DNA of 64,000 nucleotides from Adineta vaga (lineage: Eukaryota; Rotifera): assembly GCA_021613535.1 (NCBI GenBank), contig CP075494.1, positions 16,678,001 to 16,742,000 on the forward strand, read 5' to 3'. Every line of letters starts with the position of its first letter. Position 1 is the first letter of the stretch. This document shows positions 34,833 to 46,230 of the stretch, in pieces. Position numbers and translations under genes: made by a program. The notes under the pieces were generated by a model, which was not told where the DNA came from, did not search any database, and was given only the letters and a program-made list of their open reading frames with translations.

Positions 34833-36889
34833 GAATGTTCAGTTCCTGAAGTTATGGTCTTAATCAATGATATTGGTTTTGTTGAAACTTATCTCAAAGC
34901 TAAGATTCAATAAAAAGAAAGACGAAATTTCTTCTGCTGTTCGAAAAGTCACCTAACACATCAATTTTTTCCAAAATGAAAAAGCATTTCGAAAGACTTT
35001 TTCCATTTTTTTAAATGAAAACATGAAATTGATCTTGATGTGTCTTTATTTCTTTAAGTTAAATAAATCTTACTCTATTCATTAGATTATGTTGATATTT
35101 GCCTTGATTTGAACAAAAAAGAGCATGACTCACCTTTATATTGTCGAGATAACAATTATTATTTCGAAAAATAGAAATTTATCGATAAAATGATCGAAGT
35201 TAATAAAAGATGCTCTTTACTTGATGTAATAGCAGCTATCATTTTGCAAAATGAATTATTTTCGATTTCTGATGTTTTGAATAACATTTTTGAAATCTTA
35301 CTCGTTGATCTCAGTTCGGGTTGATGAGCAATAGTTTGACTGTTAAAGAAATGAATCATTATGTTTGAATATAAAGATTATTCTCCATTCTGCTTCTCAT
35401 CTAGTCTTGAAAAATGATTACGCATGTACGATAGATATTTGTGATGGCATTTTGTTTATTTTAAGTACGATTGCGGATGAACTCGCATTATTCTGACTTT
35501 ATTTCTTTTGTGTTATATATCCGAATTACTTGATATAGAAGAAATATTCGATTGATGAATTTTTTTGTTGTCGATAATTTTTCAATTATGTAGTACTTTT
35601 ATAAGATGAAATTCATCATACACTTTATTTTTATTGACTTATAATTAAATTGACCAATTTCTAAGAATTTATATTGACAACGATATGATCTCTGACTTGT
35701 TATTTTTATACAACTGACTATCAATCAATGTTGAACAAATGCTTTTTCCATTGAGTTTTTAAATTCATAGATGGAAGTCGTTTTATCAAATGTCTGAGTT
35801 TGATTCCGTTTGGAAAATGAAAGTCGGAATACGTTTTCTTTGCATTCCGGTTGAAAATGGTGATCTATTTAGAATTTCTTTCAGAAAATTTGTGCTTGAT
35901 ATATTTTTATTTCTGTCTATCGGTTTCTAAAATCTTTTTAGCATTATTTCTTTCATGTCTCGCCGAAGCTTGACGATATTTCATCGTACAGACAGACAGT
36001 AAATTCAGACGTGCTGTGTGCGGCAGAAGAATTATCTTTTAAACTATATGATTTATCAATCGATGGTGCCAAATTTTCGATAAAAAATCTATCTATATTT
36101 CAAAATATTATTCGTCACACCATCCAATGAGACTAAACATGTATTTTTATTTATCAAAGTCCCTAAAAAGGGTCAGATTCCATAAGGGATCGATTGTAAA
36201 TACTCTTATATATAATTGTATACAATTTGATTATCTAATGTATGTGAATTTTGTCGATATTTTTCAAAATACTTTACGGTAAATCAACAATGATAAATCA
36301 TAACTTCCATTTTGTGCTATTGGTGGAATAGACGATCTATAGAAAAAGAGATAAGGAGAACTATTGTAGCGTATTGTACCGAGGAAGTAACGTTATTGAT
36401 GTTGATCGTAGAAAGCGAAGACGTCGAATGAATGAATACATGAACTGCTTCACTATTTATAGTCTAACATCAGCGTGATTCATCTTGAAGACAATGATTC
36501 ATATCAATTCATCTTTTGTTTAGTCTAGACTATTTTCTGTCAATCTTTTTGCTCAATGATAATAACCATATCTAACTCTTCACTCATCAAGTGTTTCCTT
36601 TTCGGCACCTTTTTGTCGTCTATGATTTTCATTTGCTAATATCCTGTTTTCATCACTTCAAAGAGATAGTAGTGTGCATGTTTCTTCTCTTATATGATGA
36701 CTCAATCAGACATGATATGGTCATGTATAGGGATAACATGTGAGCCACTAGAAAAAAATCTTATTACTCACAATAATAGATGGCGTTGAAAACCGTAATA
36801 ACATCAGAAAATTTATTTATTGAATTACAGTCGAGCATATACAACAGACGTTGAACAAGAGTAATTAGTTCGTTTTTCTAAAACTATGG
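34833..36889. other. Long AT-rich stretch, nothing recognised
   Basis: About 2 kb without a convincing gene. The minus frame at 35159-35359 has no motif. A CAGACAGACAGT microsatellite-like run lies near 35990. Confidence 0.45.
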
Positions 36890-37165
36890 CTTTAATCGTA
36901 TCCGTTTGTCTATTCTACCAACGACAAAATTAACTATACACTTGGTTTTTCCCCTTAAATATATTTTGTAGTCAGAAGAAATGTTCTCTAATATATACGA
37001 GTAGTACGGTATAGGATTAACTAGATTTTCAGTCCTGTTAAAAATACGTATATCTGTACCATTCGTGTATATCAAAAAAAAACTTCTTGTAACTACAAAA
37101 CATATTCAAAAAGACAAAAACCACGTGTATAGTTAATTTTGTCGATGGTAGATACAGAATACATT
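36890..37165. repeat. Palindromic miniature element
   Basis: The sequence 36895-36980 (with ACGACAAAATTAACTATACA) returns as its complement at 37082-37160 (TGTATAGTTAATTTTGTCG), arms about 80 bases with roughly 80 percent match, around a 100-base centre. The minus frame at 36884-37075 is a by-product of the arms. Confidence 0.5.
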
Positions 37166-37359
37166 CTCCCCTAGTATGACAGCGACCTAGCGTCCCATGA
37201 AGTAGCATCTGTTGTGGATTGGTTAAGGGCGCTGGGACGCTACTACTATAGAGGAAGTGTAGAAATTCACCAAAATCAGAAATTTGTTCCGAAATAACAA
37301 ACGATTATTGGTTTTCAGTTTACCCCTAACTCCTCCCAAACGATGTTTTACGAAGTTTC

Positions 37360-37445
37360 GTGCGTTTTCAAAAAAAATGCTTTTTTGACCTTGACACGAA
37401 TACACAAACTATTTTTTTTCCATATGACCCTCCTACAGTCGAGGG
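37360..37445. repeat. Dispersed repeat, inverted copy of 11830-11930
   Basis: On the minus strand it shares TTCCCTCGACT, GTCATATG, GTTTGTGTAT and GGTCAAAAAA with the earlier copy, in the same order. Nearby sequence (37446-37824) includes GCGGCGGCCGC and a run of eleven C but no recognised gene. Confidence 0.5.
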
Positions 37446-37824
37446 AACAAAGGGAGCTGGTGGCACTTTTGATCAAATGTGTCATAAATTTACGGTGAAA
37501 GAGATCTTTTTAAATAAACGTATTTCTCCATTTTGTTTTATGTAGGTAAAGAGGGGTGCAGAGCGGCGGCCGCTTTGTATTTTTTAGGGAATGATAGACA
37601 TTGTTGCTACAAATGCGTTTATCATGTGGAAGATGACGCCCCCCCCCCCAATAGAATCAAAACAAAAAAAGCTTCCAGCGCAATCCCTTACGAGATTAAA
37701 AATGTGAAACACGATAAATCTGTTTCTATTATTGCGACGCAGATCTCTGATCGATAATTGATCCGCGTTTGCATTATTGCCAAAATCTGGGTTATCTGTA
37801 ATAATTTTCATAGATAAATGAACA

Positions 37825-37902
37825 GAGGGTGTTAGTGAATGAGGGTGAGTGTGGGTGAACTTGAAGAGTAAATAAGCAACCCTCAACCGCGTCCACACCC
37901 TC
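37825..37902. repeat. Telomere-like inverted pair
   Basis: GAGGGTGTTAGTGAATGAGG and GTGAGTGTGGGTG face CAACCCTCAACCGCGTCCAC and ACCCTC across a short loop. It is the last site of the series; none was seen further right. Confidence 0.55.
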
Positions 37903-37924
37903 AACTTGGGCTCATTTTGTCTGC

Positions 37925-38072
37925 CGGTAACGCTGCGACAGGGTTGTCAGGCTCTCAGTAACGTCTGTAATAGGGTTTCTAGCCTAGGTCACGTCTGTGA
38001 TGAATCGCTGCTTGTATCGGTCACGTCTGTGAGGGGTAATTTAGCTGGTCGGTGACGTCTGTGGGGGCGGGA
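37925..38072. repeat. Imperfect tandem repeat with core GTCACGTCTGTGA
   Basis: Five copies of a core (GTAACGCTGCGAC, GTAACGTCTGTAA, GTCACGTCTGTGA twice, GTGACGTCTGTGG) recur about every 32-39 bases in GC-rich sequence directly after the telomere-like site. The core is nearly palindromic around ACGT. Confidence 0.5.
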
Positions 38073-38120
38073 GGGAAGGGGTCCCAATTTCTACCCTTAA
38101 ACATTTAAACACTCTCTTTC

Positions 38121-38457
38121 AGATCGTGTTTCACAAAAAGTATCAACGTCGACTATTTCTCGAAGAACTAGGACTAATTTCAGTGTCGCACCTGTTGGAT
38201 TTCTGTTCGAAAACATCGAAATTTTTGAATAAAGATATTCGAAGTGCATTAGCTATTGTTGGTTATCGTGTGGTGAAGGAAAATCTATCGAAACAAAATG
38301 ACAGTTCTAGTCAATCAAAACGAAAACGGTGTTCAGTCTGTGAATAGTCTATGGACAAGAAAACTTCAACTCAATGTAGTAGTTGTTCTGTATTTGTTTG
38401 TGCTGAGCATTCTGTTAAGCGTATTTTTTGTATCACTTGTTCTAAATAAAGTAAAAT
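38121..38457 (+). pseudogene. PiggyBac-like transposase C-terminal relic
   Basis: After an acceptor-like ctttcag the frame reads FHKKYQRRLFLEELGLISVS and then SKRKRCSVCE, a TAG, and KKTSTQCSSCSVFVCAEH followed by IFCITC. The Cys/His spacing (CxxC, CxxC, CxxxH, CxxC) is that of the cysteine-rich C-terminal domain of piggyBac-type transposases, preceded by the usual R..FL.EL stretch. The rest of the transposase is absent and a stop lies within the finger. This is a fragment. Confidence 0.5.
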
Positions 38458-39620
38458 ATCGATTTGATGATTTTTCTATAAAGTCGAAGTTGAAAACAGT
38501 ACATTTCAACAGGAAACTAACTCAAACGTAGAAAAAAATATTTTATGAAAATATATGCTGTCCGTAAAGTGCGAGAAGAATGCCGGTACGAGTAGGGTTT
38601 AATATCCGTCCGGTAGGATCCGATGTACCCGTTTTAACCTGGGTTGTTAAACGTTCCCTGGTGCTCTCTCTCTCTCTCTCTTTGTAATCAACATCATTCA
38701 AGTTTTGATCGACGTACAGTCTAATATCTAAAGGTAAAGTTTTGTTTTGAAAAAATACGGGGATGATTGGAAAAGAAATGTAACTATGTATCAATCGATG
38801 TCCATGTATTCTAGTTGACAGCTCACCTTGAATAAACATACATTCTTTCTCTCTCTACTTCTTTCATTATTCAACTTTCCTTGATGCTTTCTCTCTCTCT
38901 CTTTGTAATCAACATCATTCAAGTTTTGATTGACGTAAAGTCTTATATGCATATGTACATAACCTTGTAGATAGGATAGTTCCGTTGCAATAACAAAAAG
39001 ATACTCAATATTTTGAACTCTAGCTAAAAACATAGTAGAAACAAAAAGACGAAATGTTTAATCATGTTCTTACCATTCTATAATCAATACATATGTGATA
39101 TTTTTTATGACAACCGTGGTTTCTACGAACAAAATATGAATAATAAATACGTTTATCAGTAGACATTGTTGATATAAAATAATATACCGAATATGTCAAT
39201 TTTTCTGTTCATGTATTCCAGTGACACGAGGAAAATGTGACATATGTAATTAAGAGTAACAATATATAAAAACAAAGTTTTTAAAGACATTTTCATTTTC
39301 AAAAGCTGAAGTACAATAGGAGGAATATTGAGATAAATGATATAGGTTGCTTGAAATTTTGATTGAATAAAAGAATGATGCAGTATAATGAATGATGATC
39401 TGCAAATGTATATTTGGTGAGCTTTTTATAGTATATTCTCCTAAAAGTTTTAATATTAGTTTCAGCTTCCAATTAGGTCTATTGACTCTGAGAAAATGAC
39501 GCTTTTACAGTAGAACTAGATCTGTATCGTAGGTCTCACATGATGCCATTAGAAGAAAAAATCAACTGTTGACAGGTTGATAGACTATACTATTGAATAC
39601 ACTATTAATGATCTGTAGTG
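38458..39620. other. Non-coding, with a local duplication
   Basis: The block (CT)n-TTTGTAATCAACATCATTC and AAGTTTTGAT(C/T)GACGTA occurs at about 38664-38725 and again at 38885-38940, a direct duplication about 220 bases apart. The minus-strand frames over it (38543-39033) are products of the duplication. Confidence 0.5.
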
Positions 39621-39759
39621 CCCATGTAAAAATTTTTGAGAATTTAACGACATCTTGTGACGTGAAAAACTGTTAAAAATTTAACGATTTCACAAAAAAA
39701 CATGTTACCTTTTTGACCCTAAAAACGCGTTAAAAACACCAAAAATAACGATGTTTAAC

Positions 39760-40040
39760 GCGCTTTTTACCACTTAATGCCAACAAACGCGTTAGATCAA
39801 GACTTTTTACCGCTGTTTCATGATCATAAACCAAACAATATCTGGGATCAAATTCTAACCTATTTAACGCATTTTAACGCGTTTTATGAGATATAACGCC
39901 AACAAACGCGTTACATCCAGAGTTTTTAACGCTGTTTCATGGTCACAAATAGAACAATATCTGGGACTAGATTCTTACTTATTTAACACACTTTAACGCG
40001 TTTTATGAGATTTAACGCCAAAAAATGTATTAAATTACCG
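39760..40040. repeat. Left subterminal tandem array (119-bp unit)
   Basis: GCCAACAAACGCGTTA at 39779 and 39898, and a decayed version at about 40017, mark a 119-bp period. Each unit contains TTTTTAACGCTGTTTCATG or its variant and TTTTAACGCGTTTTATGAGA. The flanking sequence from 39640 has further AACGCGTT words. Confidence 0.65.
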
Positions 40041-40882
40041 CTCTTTTAACGCTTTCTCACGCCTCAAGATTACATCTATTCTGCTAAAACTTTTCGGCGT
40101 CTAATCAAGTTTTATAGCACAATTTTTTTAACCACCTGAAACTTCAGCGAATCAATTAGCTAAATAAAAGAAAAGATAATTTATTAATTTCAATAATATG
40201 ATTTTTACCTGATCACTTGATCTTCTATTGTAATTGGACCAAAAAAACCTAATAGAATTTGGAAATAAATATGTTCAATTACTATCATTGCGTTTACAAT
40301 TCAAATTTCGATAAACAAAGTTTATATAAGAAAGATAAGAAACTATTGAATATTGAAAGATATCATTTTCTTCATATACGATTTGAACTTGCACTTGAGA
40401 ACTAAGTATCTATAGGTTATCGTTCTACGATTCATCATTTGACTACAAAAATAACATAGAACAGACTACAATTTTATGGAATAATTCGTGCTTATTCTAC
40501 ATGAATAATATGTTTCAGAAAGTGAATTATGTTGAAAAACTTGAGCTATAACATCAGCAATGAATATTTGTAACGGGCAGATATACATGCCATCTACAAA
40601 TCTTTTCTGATACGTTCTATTGTTACACGAATGAGAATGTATTATTACAAAGGAAAGAAACAAGAAAACTAGCGGTTTTGGATATTTTATATTTCACCAA
40701 TAAAAACAATAACATTTAGCTTTACTATATATTCTTTTATTGTTCGAAATTTATCAACTGCTACATTTTGATGTTTATGTTATCTTTTAGATTTATAACG
40801 TTAATGTATTGCATCGTCTTGTACTATATTTTGTTAATCAGATTTTTATAGATAAATAATAAACTATACCTAATTATTTTTC

Positions 40883-42424
40883 ATGTCTAAAAAAGTGAAA
40901 AGGTTTGATGCTTGTTTATTGCGCATTACTTCTGGTGAATGTATTGTTGCTGAATGGCATCAGTTGGTGACAACTATTGATAAAGCTAAACTAAAAGTTG
41001 GTTCTCATGTTGGATATAAACTATCGAGCAAAACAAGAGAAAAAATTCTTCGAGGAACAATTTTAGTTATTGGTAAGTCAGAGTCATAGTACAGTATCAA
41101 GTATCATGTCTTTTCTTCTAGGATCTGTACAACTCTGCGAACAACAAATGAAATTGTTCAACAAAAAGCAAACGAAAAAAGTTGAAGAAGCTGAATCAGA
41201 TGATGATGATGATGATGAAGAATCGTCTGAATCTGATGATGATCGTTTACAAATAGTCGAAGAAGAAGAAAGTTGTATTACTATGCACATCCCTGATCTA
41301 TTCAACTTGCGTTTTTTTAGATGATGTTCATGAATCAGAATCTACATCATCACAACAAATAAGAATCCGACAGGAAAAGAACAAAAATCAAGTGAAAAAA
41401 TCGAAAGAAACACCTTCGAATGATAATGATGAAAATGAAGGTTGTATTACTATGAACATCTTTCATCTATTCAACTTGCGTTTTTTAAGATGATGCTCAT
41501 GAATTAGAATCTACTTCATCTCAAAAAATGAAAATCAGAAACGAGAAGAACAAAAATCAAGTAAAAAAATCGAAAGAAATATCTTCAAATAACGATGACG
41601 ATGATGATGAAGGTTGTATTAATAAAATTTTTAAACGATGGTCTTAATCTATTGTTAGTTAAACCATTTAGAACAAACATCGATCCGGTTATCTCGTAAA
41701 CGTGCTCTTTCTGATGATGAAACAGACCCACTACCACCACCATCAAAACGATCAATAATCTCATTAGCTCGTCTTCAAGAACTTGAAGCTGAAATTATTC
41801 GTTTAAAAAGACAAATCGAGAAATTTCGCACAGAATGGATGCGTACGTTAATTTTTCATAAATATTTTTATTTATTTATCTATTTCAGCTCGTCCTACTG
41901 ATCCGGCTATTATACGATTTTTTATACGCATGGGTGAGCTCTTTTCTTCTGGTGGTGAAGCTGCTGAAGGACGTGGAGATAAGTTAGCTCATGCTTGTTC
42001 AATTTTAAATGTGGATGAAGAGAGTTTGAAAAAATGGCAAAAGCCTAATGGAACTAAAACAGCTCGGTCTATCGTTCGTGCGTTTTATCCACCGAATACT
42101 CGAGCAGATGTTACGTCAGATGATATTGAAGCTAATTTTCGACAAGCTATTCATGGTAATCTTATTCCTCTTGTCTATTCAGTGCACTAATAGCATATTG
42201 ATACTTTAGATATTATCGATATTTATCACGGCATGGAAGGTCTTACAGGAGGACAAATCAATGAAAGTATCAATAACGTTTTTCGAAGTGCTAAAAGTCA
42301 ACAGAAGGAAAAACCTGAAAAAAAATCTTCTACTCAATCAACAACTGATGTTTTAAAACCTATGACAAATAGAAAAAAAACAAATACTAGTGATAAAGAA
42401 AACATTTGTTTAAATAATCAGTGA
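40883..42424 (+). CDS. Possible BEN-like DNA-binding protein of the EnSpm-type element
   Basis: Seven exons (40883-41072, 41122-41271, 41321-41440, 41490-41612, 41672-41842, 41889-42155, 42210-42424) join to about 411 residues. Every intron is in phase 1 and 46-59 bp long. The N-terminal 65 residues form a compact domain (ECIVAEWHQLVTTIDKAKLK). Then come acidic and basic low-complexity segments (ESDDDDDDEESSESDDD), a short coiled coil (LARLQELEAEIIRLKRQIEK), and a C-terminal helical domain (KTARSIVRAFYPPNTRADV, GQINESINNVFRSAK) that resembles a BEN domain. The tail is basic. Its place beside the transposase suggests a TnpA-like role, binding the AACGCGTT-rich subterminal repeats. The BEN call is tentative. 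Confidence 0.65.
41272..41612 (+). repeat. Tandemly duplicated intron-exon unit (about 170 bp)
   Basis: Intron 2 plus exon 3 (41272-41440) and intron 3 plus exon 4 (41441-41612) are copies of each other. Both introns contain GTTGTATTACTATG and CTATTCAACTTGCGTTTTTT, and both exons contain GAACAAAAATCAAGT and AAAAAATCGAAAGAAA. A third, decayed copy of the intron start (GTTGTATTA) follows exon 4. Confidence 0.75.
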
Positions 42425-42750
42425 AGATACCATATTGTTATAAATAATTTAGTTGTATTATTTGCTGGTTAAATCAATTTTATGTTCAATGGTTATTCTA
42501 TGTTTTTTTATATATGTAGTCATACTCTCCTGATTCGATTTATCTTCTATTTCTCCATACTATTTCATTTTTATTTCAAAGTATCTAGACTAATAAAAAA
42601 GTTAATAAAGATTTACAAGTGATAAATTGATATAAACCAACTTTTTTGCGTATTTGTAAGATTTTCATCTGTATTATTACATATTATAGTTATATTGATT
42701 TCAATTGCCTTTGAACTTTAAAATCATATAGTTTTGGTCGTTGACATAAA

Positions 42751-45728
42751 ATGGCAAAGAAAATGGCTACATGGAGGCTAGGTCGAAAGGCTTTTACAAA
42801 TCGGCAATGGATGGCAATGCGTGCGAATACAAATGAACGTTTCTGTGTGTTTAAAGCTAAGGTTTTCTTAAATCTATTTTTTTTAATTTAGTGGATGAAT
42901 GCGAACGAATAAATGAAGATTTATGTCGAGATAAAAGAGATTCAATAGCTATCAATGTTAATGATTTAACTGATGATGATTTTGATTCATTAAATGATGT
43001 ATCTAATGATATTTTGGGTTCTCTAAATAATGAATCATCGTTACATTCTACTGATTGTTCACCTGAAGTTTTAAATCTCAAAGTGTAGATGAACCTGCTG
43101 TATCTGAGGATGAATCAAATACGTATGTAATAAATTTCAATGATGCTCTTTATTACATAAGTTTTCAATCTTGATTTTTTATGACTGAATAAAAAATAGG
43201 CTTTTTTTCTATGGAAATAAAAAGTTTATTAGAAAAATCGTATTGATCAAGCTAGCTGCATAGTTCTTTTTGCAATAACTTTTCAGGTCCACAACTCATT
43301 CAGAAGCATTTATACGGTCAATAGAAAAAATCGATATTGCTGCAGCTTTGATTTCAATTAAAACTCGGCATTCTTTATCTGCTGTTTGTGTTAATGACAT
43401 ATGTTTATTATTGAATCTCCTTAAAGTACCAAATGCTCCTCGCAGTTGGTTTCAAATCAAGCAAGCGTTTAATGATTCAATCGTTGTACCGCTTTGTCGA
43501 AATCAAAAATGGATATGTCCAACTTGTAAAACCGCTTCTAATGATATGTTCACGTGCTCAAATGATAATTGTAGATGGTTATTTGCACCTCCTGCCACAA
43601 TACCTAATTATTTTTACACGTTTGATATACTTGAGCAACTTTCTTTAATATTAGCTACGACAGATGATTTAGTCTTACCAATGTGCACAAAACATACACG
43701 TCGTTCTATGTTTCCAATGAAAGATGTAGTACATGGAAATTCTTATAATGAAATTCTACGTGAAGAAACTGAACCATTTCTTACACTAACCATGAGTACA
43801 GATGGTATACAACCCTTTAACAGTTCAGAAAAATCTATTTGGCCAATGACTTTCGTAGTAAACGAAATTAATCGTAGAAAAAGATTTTGTTTTCAGAACA
43901 TAATACTCGGTGGCATATGGCCAGGTCCCAGCAAACCAAAAAGATCCGAAATGTCAGCTTTTCTTCAATCAGTTGTTGACCAACTTAAACAGTTGGAAAA
44001 GGGAGTTACTTTTGAACGTCGTTCAAATCAGACTTATATTACACAAACTTTAAAAGTATTTTTAATATGTGCGTGTATGGATAAGCCTGCTCAATCATTA
44101 ACACAGAATTTACCCGAGCCAATAGCACTATATGGATGCGGTCGCTGTGAAATCCGCGGTAGATATTTCTTTGTATTGAAGCATTTTTCATTTTATAATT
44201 ACTAATTAGGACAAACTGTAAAAGCTTCTTACGATTCTACCAATTCTGTCAATTGTTTTCCAATTGATAATTCATTAAATCAACCAAATTTAAGATCAAA
44301 TAATCGATATGATCATCTTCTTATGATAAAGCTATCGAATGATGCCAAAATTGCAAGAAAGAGTTCTAATCTATTAAATCGTTCCGATAAAAGAAAATTC
44401 AAGAAAGAACTTATAAAATATAAAGAATCTGAACATGGAATCCTTGGTCCTTGTCCACTTCGTCAACTGAAATACTTTGATGTCGGATCTAGTTTTGTCT
44501 CTGATAATCTTCACAATGTGTACCGAGGTGGATTTGTAAGTTGTATTCATAACGGCTTCCTATAATATATAATTGCTTCTTATTAAAGCGTAAGCTTTTA
44601 TGCCTGTGGCTAGAACCCAATTATCGAAAAAAAGATTGGTCTTGTTATACTCATCTTCATCATTTATCTTCTTTGCTTCAAGAATTTCGTTTCCCTTCAA
44701 CAACAAGTCGACGTCCTCGTTCACTTACCAAATTTAAAAAATTGAAAGCCAGCGAATTAAGAATGATCCTCTTGTTTGGTTTTGTAGTATTTAAAAATAT
44801 TCTTAAATCCAAATATTACAATCACTTTATAAAATTAGTTGTCGCTGTTCATCTTTCTGAATTTCGAGAAGTAACACTGGCAATGACTTATGATATTAGA
44901 ATCCTTCTTCGTGAATTTCTTATCGATTTTCCAAAATTATATGGTATTCGACATAATCAGCAGGTCGTTCATTCTCTTGTTCATATTGGACAAACTGTTA
45001 TTGACTATGGTCCATTAACTTCATATTCAACATTTCACTTCGAAAATATATTAGGTGATATTCATTAGTTTTATAAATATTTGACTGTTTTGTATTGAGA
45101 TTTAGGCATGATTATGCGTACAATCAAATCAACTCGTCGTGAAGAAATTGAGATGATTGGCAATTTAAATATGTTTAGATATGCATGTGTACATCTCCAT
45201 GATTCGACAATAGACGTCAAACTTAAAAATTATGTTGAAAAAATGATATCTGGTTATGGTTATCATGCCTCTACTTCCAATCAAATTCGTACAATGCATC
45301 GTTTAGCATCCGTTGACAGAATATGTAATATCTTTTCAAATCGAAACTTGCAGTTTTTCTCAACATGTAAAATTGGTCATATCCGCTTTACATCGTTACA
45401 TTATTCCAAATCGAAATTAGCAGATGACTCCGCCGTTTTATTCAAGGTGGAAAATGAACATCATTTTGGTTTAATTAACTCTATCTTTTGCGATGAAGAT
45501 AATGAAATTTTACTTGAACTTTGGCCACTTTCCAACGGAAATGTTTTTAGTGTATCTGTAACAGGTCATAGCATAGACTTGCCATCGGTTCAAGAAGGTG
45601 TTTTAGAAAATAACAAAAATTACTATTATATCTCTCCAACTAATATCATTGAGAAATGTGTTTATTGGAAACAAAGATCAAACAAAGTTATATTTTTTCG
45701 ATATCCAAATCTTGAAGAAGGTTCATAG
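42751..45728 (+). CDS. EnSpm/CACTA-type transposase (Tnp2 core plus DUF4218 region)
   Basis: Likely exons are 42751-42844, 42895-~43126, 43287-44158, 44210-44535, 44589-45054 and 45106-45728; the last four join in phase with 51-53-bp introns. Visible landmarks are a zinc-type site (ICPTCKTASNDMFTCSNDNC), the Tnp2-like TMSTDGIQPFNSSEKSIWPM, then NIILGGIWPGPSKP, GCGRCEIRG, GILGPCPLRQLKYFDV and DNLHNVYRGGF. The DUF4218-like part has MILLFGFVVFKNIL, YYNHFIKLVVAVHL and DYGPLTSYSTFHFEN. The C-terminus (45106 on) has no known motif. Between 43078 and 43095 the reading frame changes in a way I could not explain by splicing, so this copy may carry a frameshift in its second exon. Start at 42751 and the first intron are the least certain parts. 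Confidence 0.7.
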
Positions 45729-45909
45729 TATATGTGGTATTCTCTTTATCCATTGATGAAATAAATCTATAGCTTACAAACATAAATTCTTCTAATAGAA
45801 CTGAACGTATTCATAACGTATACCAATAAAATACAATAAATACCAACACGACAAAAGAAATAATTTTTTCGTCTCTAACAACATACTAAAATCCTATATT
45901 ATTACATTT

Positions 45910-46230
45910 TTCAATAAAACACGTTAAAATATCTCATCCGTTAAAGTTAGTGAAATATTTAACTATAAATAATGAATTTGTACCATTAAAATCGAATTCA
46001 TTCAATAAAACGCGTTAAGATATCTCATCCGTTAAAGTTAGTGAAATATTTAACTATAAATAATGAATTTGTACCATTAAAATCGAATTCATTCAATAAA
46101 ACGCGTTAAGATATCTCATCCGTTAAAGTTAGTGAAATATTTAACTATAAATAATGAATTTGTACCATTAAAATCGAATTCATTCAATAAAACGCGTTAA
46201 AATATTTCACACGTTAAAGTTATAGAAGCG
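45910..46230. repeat. Right subterminal tandem array (91-bp unit)
   Basis: TTCAATAAAACGCGTTAAGA starts at 45910 (variant), 46001, 46092 and 46183, a 91-bp period with units 2 and 3 almost identical. Each unit holds AACGCGTT and CATCCGTTAAAGTTAG. The sequence on to 46440 has more CGTTAAAC and AACGCCGTT words. Confidence 0.7.

Noticed and set aside
37533-37904. Overlapping frames on both strands near 37.5-37.9 kb
   Set aside because: They cover a C homopolymer, a NotI-like GC patch and the telomere-like tract, with no protein-like pattern.
38543-39033. Two similar minus-strand frames of 98 and 80 codons
   Set aside because: They share sequence only because a CT-rich block is duplicated; no motif or splice context supports a gene.
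41084-41305. Minus-strand Ser/Asp-rich frame
   Set aside because: It mirrors the acidic exon 2 of the BEN-like gene; the plus strand has matching splice sites and phases.
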